NCBI GenBank assembly: GCA_031271555.1
Contig: JAISVN010000098.1
Location: 1 to 6,308 of the forward strand
DNA from: Candidatus Methanoplasma sp.
GTDB taxonomy: Archaea > Thermoplasmatota > Thermoplasmata > Methanomassiliicoccales > Methanomethylophilaceae
DNA length: 6,308 nt
Direction: 5' to 3'
Position numbers and translations under genes: made by a program
Notes under the pieces: model-generated
What the model was told of the DNA's origin: nothing
The model's database searches: none
The model's input: the letters and a program-made list of their open reading frames with translations, nothing else
Part shown: positions 1-4,215 of the stretch, in pieces
Layout of the letters: every line of letters begins with the position of its first letter
Numbering within the stretch: position 1 is the first letter of the stretch

Positions 1-1140
1 AAAGAGCCGTGCATCGTTGTGGATTACGGCACAAATGCCGAAATGGCGCTCATAGTTGACGGAAACGTCTATACCGGCTCGGCAGCGGCGGGACCCGCTC
101 TGGAGGGCCAGCAGATCGAAAGAGGAATGCTCGCTTCACCGGGCGCAGTTTCTGACGTGAACATCAAAGACGGCGGATGGGAGTGCATAGTGCTTGACGG
201 CTCAATGAAAAGCGGCGAAGGCGATGTGGTAGATCCCAAAACCGGAAAGACCCTGAAGAACGGTACGATGCACGGCAAAGCGAAAGGCATCACCGGAACC
301 GGGGTCGTAGCGGCAATAGCCTGCGGAATAGAGACAGGAATGATATCTCCCCCGAACATAGACAGCCCGGACGGGACGATACACCTTCAGGACGGCATAG
401 ATATCCACTCCAAGGACATCGATGAGGCAGGAAAGGCCATAGGGGCGCTCCGCGCAGGATTCCTGACCCTTCTCATCGAAGCCGGCATATGGACCGACGA
501 TATCAAGCTGGCGTACATGTCAGGCGCATCCGGCCTGTATGTCGATGCGAAGAAAGCCCTCAGGATAGGCATGGTCATACCCGGCGCGGAAAAGATAATC
601 CAATTCGGCAACACATCCATAGAATTGGCAAGGAGGCTTGCCATGGGAGAGGTGGACATAGAGAGCCTCAGGGAATTCGCCAAACGCCTCAGGGCAACGC
701 ACTGCATGTTCGCGACCGCTAAAGCCTTCAGGGACATCTACTCCATAGAGTATTCCCTATGGTCGCAAGGTATGCCCGCTTCAGAGTACAACAACATGAT
801 GGAGGTATACGATCTGCCGCATATTCCGGACCCGAAGACGGATCCGGAGGTCATCAGGGTATCCGCCACAGACCTTCCCGACATCGAGGGTAGGAAGATC
901 ACGACGCTGGAGAACGCAGGCACCGTGCTCGCCGGAGAGATCAAAGGATGCATAGCATGCGAGAACTGTGTCGACGAGTGCCCGGAGGATGCGATATCCA
1001 TCGTCAAGAACGGAGATATGTTCTTCGGAACGATACAGTCCGACCGCTGCGCCGGAACGGCTTGCAGAAGATGCGAAAGGATCTGTCCGGAAAATGTTCT
1101 GAAGATAACTCCGTTCAAAATAGCCGATCACTCGGCCTGA
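1..1140 (+). CDS. ramA: RamA-type reductive activator of corrinoid methyltransferase proteins, 3' part (5' end outside window)
   Basis: Open from the first base to TGA at 1138-1140: the last 379 codons, with no start in view. Seen: a DYGTNAE motif at visible residues 8-14, typical of the actin-like ATP-binding domain of the RACE (reductive activator of corrinoid-dependent enzymes) family, and two C-terminal cysteine clusters: C317-x2-C320-x2-C323-x3-C327-P and C350-x4-C355-x2-C358-x3-C362-P, fitting two [4Fe-4S] clusters. Known for the family: RamA uses ATP to reduce Co(II) corrinoid in MtmC, MtbC and MttC to active Co(I), a cytoplasmic step in methylamine methanogenesis. The archaeal RamA is roughly 530 residues as I recall, so about 150 N-terminal residues lie upstream. 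The pyl cluster nearby supports a methylamine role, since the partner methyltransferases need pyrrolysine. A methanol- or methylthiol-specific paralogue (RamM, RamS-like) cannot be excluded. The last 13 bases overlap the convergent SMR gene. Confidence 0.87.
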   Translation, partial: KEPCIVVDYGTNAEMALIVDGNVYTGSAAAGPALEGQQIERGMLASPGAVSDVNIKDGGWECIVLDGSMKSGEGDVVDPKTGKTLKNGTMHGKAKGITGTGVVAAIACGIETGMISPPNIDSPDGTIHLQDGIDIHSKDIDEAGKAIGALRAGFLTLLIEAGIWTDDIKLAYMSGASGLYVDAKKALRIGMVIPGAEKIIQFGNTSIELARRLAMGEVDIESLREFAKRLRATHCMFATAKAFRDIYSIEYSLWSQGMPASEYNNMMEVYDLPHIPDPKTDPEVIRVSATDLPDIEGRKITTLENAGTVLAGEIKGCIACENCVDECPEDAISIVKNGDMFFGTIQSDRCAGTACRRCERICPENVLKITPFKIADHSA

Positions 1141-1478
1141 ACATCTTCTTTATCGGGGTTTGTCGTCAGTTCAACCCCGATGACACCTATTATTATGATC
1201 GCAGCGAGCAGCAGCCTTGTAAACTGAAGGGACTCGCCGAAGACGACGATCCCCATGACAATGCTCCCGATCGCGCCTATGCCCACCCACACGGCATAGC
1301 CGCCGCCCACGGGTATCCCCCTCTTGAATCCGCAATCCAGCAGATACACGCTAAGGGCAAGGAATCCGAGGGTGGCAAGCGTCCATGGGATGTTCATGAA
1401 ACCGTCGGACAGCTTCATGCATATGGCCCAGGCAGTTTCGAACATGCCTCCGACAAGCACCCATGACCACGGCTTCAT
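1128..1478 (-). CDS. Small multidrug resistance (SMR) family exporter subunit, YkkC/Gdx-like (second gene of pair)
   Basis: A 116-residue protein starting at ATG 1478-1476, directly after the TGA of the partner gene (no spacer) and ending at TGA 1130-1128. Four hydrophobic segments are seen at about residues 5-22, 31-50, 58-80 and 86-104, the SMR topology, followed by a charged tail (about 107-116). Glu14 in the first segment is the conserved SMR coupling carboxylate. Trp17, Ser43, Tyr61 and Trp64 fit the guanidinium-exporter (Gdx) binding-site pattern, and IPVGGGYAVWVGIGAIG at 55-71 is the family signature. The length and acidic tail recall YkkC. SMR proteins work as antiparallel dimers in the membrane, exchanging protons for small cations; the tandem partner suggests a heterodimer. 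The substrate (guanidinium or a quaternary amine) is inferred. The 3' end overlaps ramA by 13 bases tail to tail. Confidence 0.88.
   Translation of the reverse strand: MKPWSWVLVGGMFETAWAICMKLSDGFMNIPWTLATLGFLALSVYLLDCGFKRGIPVGGGYAVWVGIGAIGSIVMGIVVFGESLQFTRLLLAAIIIIGVIGVELTTNPDKEDVQAE
1152..1181. repeat. Perfect 9-bp inverted repeat at the ramA/SMR convergent junction
   Basis: ATCGGGGTT at 1152-1160 is the exact reverse complement of AACCCCGAT at 1173-1181, with a 12-base loop. It begins 11 bases after the ramA stop and lies inside the C-terminal codons of the minus-strand SMR gene. It could be a 3' hairpin that ends or stabilises the ramA transcript. Neither side carries a clear T run, so a classical intrinsic terminator is not shown. 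Part of the symmetry may be a by-product of coding. Confidence 0.5.
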
Positions 1479-1808
1479 TCAAACGCCCCCCAATCCGAGA
1501 CCCACCGCACCGATGATTATCAGGAATATGAAGAACATACGTTTCCTTTCCATCGGCTCTTTGTAAAGAATGGCTCCCAGGAAGGTCGCTCCGACCGCTC
1601 CTATCCCCGTCCATACCGCATAAGCGGTCCCGACAGGTATCTCTCTCATCGCCAATGAAAGGAAGAATGGGCTTGCAATGACAAAAAATGCAGTAATTAC
1701 GGTCCATTTAATATCTTTGAAGTTTTTGGATTTCTTCATTGCGAGGACCCAAGCAGGCTCCAGAAGGCCTCCGATAATAAGCCAGACATATGCCATCAGA
1801 CTGAACAT
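1479..1808 (-). CDS. Small multidrug resistance (SMR) family exporter subunit, SugE/Gdx-like (first gene of pair)
   Basis: A 109-residue, four-helix membrane protein (segments at about residues 7-24, 35-53, 60-82 and 90-107). Glu17, Trp20, Ser46, Tyr63 and Trp66 match the Gdx guanidinium-binding set with a constant offset of four. IPVGTAYAVWTGIGAVGA at 57-74 is very close to the SugE/Gdx signature, and YKEPMERKRMFF resembles the YkkD C-terminal half. The offset of four suggests the native start may be the second Met (ATG at 1796-1794). The longer start at 1808 has a partial GGGATC ribosome-binding match, so it is kept here. Its stop TGA abuts the start of the second SMR gene, so the two are translated from one message, probably as a heterodimer. 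Export of guanidinium or small quaternary amines is inferred from family residues. No guanidine riboswitch fits into the short leader. Confidence 0.9.
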   Translation of the reverse strand: MFSLMAYVWLIIGGLLEPAWVLAMKKSKNFKDIKWTVITAFFVIASPFFLSLAMREIPVGTAYAVWTGIGAVGATFLGAILYKEPMERKRMFFIFLIIIGAVGLGLGGV

Positions 1809-1845
1809 CTTAGATCCCTTTGATACGGGGATATCTGGATGGTGC

Positions 1846-1851
1846 TAAATA
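1846..1851 (-). promoter_or_regulatory. TATA-like box for the SMR gene pair
   Basis: Read on the minus strand this is TATTTA. An archaeal start of transcription would fall about 25 bases on, near 1823, leaving a leader of roughly 15 bases before the ATG at 1808. Placement by spacing and base composition only; no clear BRE was identified. Confidence 0.4.
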
Positions 1852-1898
1852 CTTTCCTCAGGGGCATCTTATGTATTTTAAACAATTTAGTGTGTGAT

Positions 1899-1950
1899 AG
1901 TTAAGATTAAATACTAAAATCAGTCGATACTTTTTTAGTTAAGATAAATA
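1899..1950 (+). repeat. Tandem imperfect repeat AGTTAAGAT(T)AAATA in the divergent promoter region
   Basis: AGTTAAGATTAAATA at 1899-1913 is repeated as AGTTAAGATAAATA at 1937-1950, 38 bases apart start to start, differing by one T. The second copy runs straight into the TATA-like TTTATA at 1951-1956. CTAAAA (1914-1919) and TTTTAG (1933-1938) between the copies are inverted relative to each other. The layout suits a regulator binding twice upstream of the promoter, or a duplicated promoter. No regulator is identified. Confidence 0.45.
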
Positions 1951-1956
1951 TTTATA
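1941..1956 (+). promoter_or_regulatory. Archaeal-type promoter (TATA-like element) upstream of the structured intergenic region
   Basis: An AAGATAAATATTTATA stretch contains TTTATA at 1951-1956, preceded by purines that could act as a BRE. A start about 25 bases downstream falls near 1978-1980, at the GTACCA/TGGTAC hairpin. It could drive a separate small RNA or a long leader reading into pylT. Assigned by sequence only. Confidence 0.4.
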
Positions 1957-1970
1957 CTATCTTTCACATT

Positions 1971-2140
1971 GTACCATTAGTGGTACGACAATAAGCGTGC
2001 TGCAATACGACCCATACCCGTTAGGGTCTACTCGAATGACTTTCATCCGAGAACCTGTCCGCCTACGGGCGTTCTACTCCTCCTCCTTATCGATAGAAAC
2101 AGGCGGGCAGGAATCGATCATTTTATTATTGTCGTTTTAC
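1971..2140 (+). ncRNA. Candidate structured RNA or leader (function unknown) upstream of pylT
   Basis: This stretch lies in a 422-base gap and has no protein gene I believe. It is unusually rich in self-complementarity. Hairpins: GTACCA/TGGTAC (1971-1986); ACCC/GGGT around GTTA (2016-2027); CTCG-A-ATGA/TCAT-C-CGAG (2031-2051, one mismatch); CGCC/GGCG (2060-2071). A 10-bp helix, CCTGTCCGCC (2054-2063) with GGCGGGCAGG (2102-2111, one G-U), would exclude the 2060-2071 hairpin and encloses a C-rich loop with CTCCTCCTCC at 2077-2086. ATCGAT at 2089-2094 and 2113-2118 can pair with each other instead, followed by T-rich sequence (2121-2138) that could end transcription. A promoter sits at the expected distance upstream. 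I do not recognise it as SRP, RNase P, 5S, C/D or H/ACA RNA. The strand is inferred from the promoter. Confidence 0.35.
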
Positions 2141-2187
2141 ACAGCAGTAGGTTTTCACCTGTCAGAGCCAGAGTATCAAAAGTAATC

Positions 2188-2193
2188 TTATAT
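2188..2193 (+). promoter_or_regulatory. TATA-like box for pylT (and probably the pyl operon)
   Basis: TTATAT in an AT-rich stretch, about 40 bases before the mature tRNA 5' end. Standard archaeal spacing puts the transcription start near 2215-2218, giving a short pre-tRNA leader of about 13-16 bases that begins at the CATCATTGATG palindrome (2216-2226). The absence of a gap between pylT and pylS suggests the same promoter also serves the protein genes. Confidence 0.5.
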
Positions 2194-2230
2194 CTAAAGA
2201 ATAATTACCTACCTGCATCATTGATGGAAC

Positions 2231-2300
2231 GGGGGACGGTCTGGGACCGGTAGGCCTCTAAAGCCGAACTAGCGGGGTTCGATCCCCCGGTCTCTCGCCA
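2231..2300 (+). tRNA. pylT: tRNA-Pyl (anticodon CUA, amber suppressor)
   Basis: The cloverleaf can be drawn directly. Acceptor GGGGGAC (2231-2237) pairs with GTCTCTC (2290-2296) using two G-U pairs; discriminator G is at 2297 and CCA is encoded at 2298-2300. D stem GGTC/GACC (2238-2241/2245-2248) has only a 3-base loop and follows the acceptor with no linker base. The anticodon CTA is at 2258-2260 in loop CTCTAAA; next to it are three G-C pairs (GGC/GCC), then an asymmetric internal loop (A2252 against G2266-A2267) before three further pairs. The variable region is about two bases. T stem CGGGG/CCCCG (2273-2277/2285-2289) has loop TTCGATC. These traits (compact core, no linker at position 8, broken anticodon stem) are those of Methanomassiliicoccales tRNA-Pyl. 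It delivers pyrrolysine at UAG and is charged by the adjacent pylS product. Confidence 0.96.
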
Positions 2301-2362
2301 TGATAATGTTGGTGGTGATTGCATCAATGTAGGCTTCACTGATTCACAGATCCAGAAATTAA
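2300..2362 (+). other. Short overlapping ORF with an in-frame amber codon (possible leader peptide)
   Basis: The A of the tRNA CCA begins ATG at 2300. This frame reads M-I-M-L-V-V-I-A-S-M, then TAG at 2330-2332, then nine more codons to TAA at 2360-2362. The last ATG (2327) lies behind the GGTGAT ribosome binding site and is followed at once by TAG. In a pyrrolysine-decoding cell that TAG could be read through. The ORF overlaps the true pylS reading frame in a different frame. It may be chance, or a sensor or start-site relic. No function is claimed. Confidence 0.25.
2311..2320 (+). promoter_or_regulatory. Shine-Dalgarno sequence that decides the pylS start
   Basis: GGTGGTGATT matches the archaeal consensus GGAGGTGATC at 8 of 10 positions. 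From the end of GGTGA to the ATC codon at 2323 there are four bases, the same spacing as GGTGA to ATG in pylC (4207-4216). To the out-of-frame ATG at 2327 there are eight. A site this good far ahead of the first in-frame ATG (2440) argues that translation starts here and not at 2440. Confidence 0.65.
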
Positions 2363-3147
2363 GGGAATTCGGGGATGATCCTAGGGACTCCTCTCTTTTT
2401 GACAGCACGGAAAACAGGGACAAAGCATTCTCGAAACTTATGTCGGACCTCGTGTCCGTAAACGAAAGATCGATAAAGGGGATGATAGAGGCCCCCAGGC
2501 AGCACTATCTCACTAAATTGGAATCGGACATATCGAACGTTCTGATATCCAAAGGATTCATTGAGGTCAGGACGCCTACCATGATCTCTGCGGCATCGCT
2601 TGAGAAGATGACCATAACACCGGAGCACCCTCTCTACAAACAAGTGTTCTTCGTAGATAAGAAAAGGTGTCTCCGCCCTATGCTGGCGCCGAACCTGTAC
2701 TACGTCATGAGGAAACTGAGGGACCATACCGACGGACCGGTGAAGATATTCGAGATCGGTTCGTGTTTCCGAAAAGAGTCCCACAGCGGCGAACATCTGG
2801 AGGAGTTCACGATGCTGAACCTGGTTGAGATGGGGCCGGATAGGGATGCGACGGAAGCCCTGACGGAATACATAGCGGACATAATGGGCGTAACAGGTCT
2901 GGATTACACTCTGTCGAGAGAGGAATCCGACGTATACAAAGAGACCCTCGATGTCATAATAGACGGGGTCGAGGTATCATCAGGCGCCGTAGGCCCTCAC
3001 GTTCTTGATGCGGCGCACGATGTCCACGAGCCTTGGTCGGGCGTCGGGTTCGGGCTTGAAAGGTTGCTTATGATGATGAATAAAAAAGGCAGCGTCAGGA
3101 AAACGGGCAGGAGTCTCAGTTACCTCAACGGCGCCAAGATAAACTGA
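2323..3147 (+). CDS. pylS: Pyrrolysyl-tRNA synthetase, catalytic domain only (PylSn-less class); apparent ATC start
   Basis: A class II synthetase charging tRNA-Pyl with pyrrolysine. Counted from ATC 2323 it has 274 residues, against 275 for the M. alvus enzyme, and the two align without gaps for most of the length. Motif 2 is FEIGSCFRKESHSG (143-156) and motif 3 is GVGFGLERLL (240-249). Substrate-pocket residues Leu125, Tyr126, Met129, Asn166, Val168, Tyr205 and Trp238 are all those of the M. alvus type. The first canonical in-frame ATG is at 2440 (residue 40). Starting there would remove helices that match relatives (FTDSQIQKLREFG at 5-17) and waste the good binding site at 2311-2320. No ATG, GTG or TTG occurs in frame between the stop at 2251 and 2440, so the start is non-canonical, or a base is missing or changed. 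No N-terminal tRNA-binding PylSn domain is present here. The gene lies 22 bases after pylT and 5 before pylB. Confidence 0.93.
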   Translation: MNVGFTDSQIQKLREFGDDPRDSSLFDSTENRDKAFSKLMSDLVSVNERSIKGMIEAPRQHYLTKLESDISNVLISKGFIEVRTPTMISAASLEKMTITPEHPLYKQVFFVDKKRCLRPMLAPNLYYVMRKLRDHTDGPVKIFEIGSCFRKESHSGEHLEEFTMLNLVEMGPDRDATEALTEYIADIMGVTGLDYTLSREESDVYKETLDVIIDGVEVSSGAVGPHVLDAAHDVHEPWSGVGFGLERLLMMMNKKGSVRKTGRSLSYLNGAKIN

Positions 3148-3152
3148 CAGGG

Positions 3153-4211
3153 ATGGATTTGAGCATTACTTACATTATAGACAAGGCCAAAGAGGGCAAG
3201 GAGATATCGAAGGATGAGGTCGCAGAACTGTTATCCGTAAAAAGCGACAGGGACAGAACGGAACTGTTCTCCGCGGCGAGCTCGGTTAGGGACAGGATAT
3301 TCGGGAACAAGGTGTTCATCTACGGATTCGTCTATTTTTCCACATACTGCAGGAACAACTGCGCCTTCTGTTACTACAGAAGGACCAACAAGCTCAACCG
3401 TTACAGGAAATCCGAGGATGAGGTCCTTGCCTTATCGGGAAGCCTGAAGGATGCCGGCATAAACCTGGTGGACCTGACGATGGGGGAGGACCCCGTCATG
3501 TGCGCTGAGGACTACAGCGATCTGCTGAGAATAGTCAGAAGGGTGAAGGACGAAGTGGATATCTCGGTGATGGTTTCTCCGGGCGCGGTCCCCGAAGGCT
3601 CATTCTCCAAATTCAAAGATGCAGGAGCGGATTGGTTCGCATGCTATCAGGAGACCTACAACAGGGAGCTTTTCTCCAAACTCAGGTTGGAACAGGACTA
3701 CGATGAAAGGCTGAATCAGAAGGTATGGGCCAAGAAGGCAGGCATACTCACGGAGGACGGGATAATGGTGGGTCTCGGCGAGACCCTGGAAGACAGAGCG
3801 GATTCGATAATCAAGATGGGCTCGCTCGGATGCGAGCAGATACGCGCGATGACGTTCGTCCCGCAGAAAGGAACGCCGATGGAGAGCATGCGGCCTTCGG
3901 AACCAATGGATGAATTGATAGCGATATCGGTCATGAGGCTGCTTTTCCCCGACAGGCTGATACCGGCATCTTTGGATGTGGAAGGGATCGCAGGTCTGAA
4001 GACGAGACTTGACGCAGGCGCCAATGTCATAACCTCCATAGTTCCGCCGCATGTGGATCTGGCCGGGGTCGCCCAGCATGAGCTGGACATCGATAACGGC
4101 CACAGATCGGTGGCCCATGTTCTCAGCATGCTCGATGAAATGGGCAAAAGATCCGCAACCAACACAGAATACGAAAGCCTTCTGAAGGATCTGAAAGCGC
4201 AGAACAGGTGA
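3153..4211 (+). CDS. pylB: Methylornithine synthase (radical SAM lysine mutase)
   Basis: A 352-residue radical S-adenosylmethionine enzyme, close to the usual PylB length of about 350. It rearranges L-lysine to (3R)-3-methyl-D-ornithine, the first step in pyrrolysine synthesis, in the cytoplasm. The iron-sulfur motif is C66-x3-C70-x2-C73 within YCRNNCAFCYYRRTNK (residues 65-80), as expected for this family. TMGEDP at 109-114 lies in the following strand region of the barrel, and the segment GLGETLEDR at about 208-216 is typical of biotin-synthase-like barrels. The start is ATG 3153, five bases after the pylS stop, with only a weak CAGGG binding site, so translational coupling to pylS is likely. 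Biotin synthase or HydE are the nearest alternatives, but the position in a complete pyl cluster makes PylB clear. Confidence 0.96.
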   Translation: MDLSITYIIDKAKEGKEISKDEVAELLSVKSDRDRTELFSAASSVRDRIFGNKVFIYGFVYFSTYCRNNCAFCYYRRTNKLNRYRKSEDEVLALSGSLKDAGINLVDLTMGEDPVMCAEDYSDLLRIVRRVKDEVDISVMVSPGAVPEGSFSKFKDAGADWFACYQETYNRELFSKLRLEQDYDERLNQKVWAKKAGILTEDGIMVGLGETLEDRADSIIKMGSLGCEQIRAMTFVPQKGTPMESMRPSEPMDELIAISVMRLLFPDRLIPASLDVEGIAGLKTRLDAGANVITSIVPPHVDLAGVAQHELDIDNGHRSVAHVLSMLDEMGKRSATNTEYESLLKDLKAQNR

Positions 4212-4215
4212 GCGG

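Larger units (their letters stand above)
2219..2329. repeat. Perfect 8-base inverted repeat flanking tRNA-Pyl and covering the pylS start
   Basis: CATTGATG at 2219-2226, just before the tRNA, is the exact reverse complement of CATCAATG at 2322-2329, just after it. In an uncut pylT-pylS transcript the two arms could form a helix closing off the tRNA and pairing over both candidate pylS start codons (ATC 2323, ATG 2327). Removing the tRNA would separate the arms. The left arm is itself part of a small palindrome, CATCA-T-TGATG (2216-2226), which competes for it. Confidence 0.5.

Noticed and set aside
1351..1707. A second minus-strand open frame overlapping both SMR genes
   Set aside because: It is out of frame with the two clear SMR proteins and has a Cys/His/Arg-rich shadow-like composition without a family motif.
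1809..1850. A guanidine riboswitch before the SMR pair
   Set aside because: The predicted leader is only about 15 bases, and no conserved ykkC-type elements are visible.
2081..2090. A minus-strand Shine-Dalgarno (AAGGAGGAGGAG) marking a hidden minus-strand gene
   Set aside because: No start codon lies at a workable distance on the minus strand, and no open frame follows.
1997..2185. A 62-codon plus-strand open frame in the intergenic gap
   Set aside because: It has no recognisable domain, no ribosome binding site before its start, and coincides with dense hairpins, so RNA structure explains the region better than protein coding.
1809..2230. Insertion sequence or CRISPR remnant in the intergenic gap
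   Set aside because: There is no transposase fragment, no regular repeat-spacer pattern and no terminal repeats with target duplication.
2440..3147. PylS starting at the first in-frame ATG (2440)
   Set aside because: It would delete 39 residues homologous to M. alvus PylS and ignore the strong binding site at 2311-2320; the sequence around 2440 has no good site.
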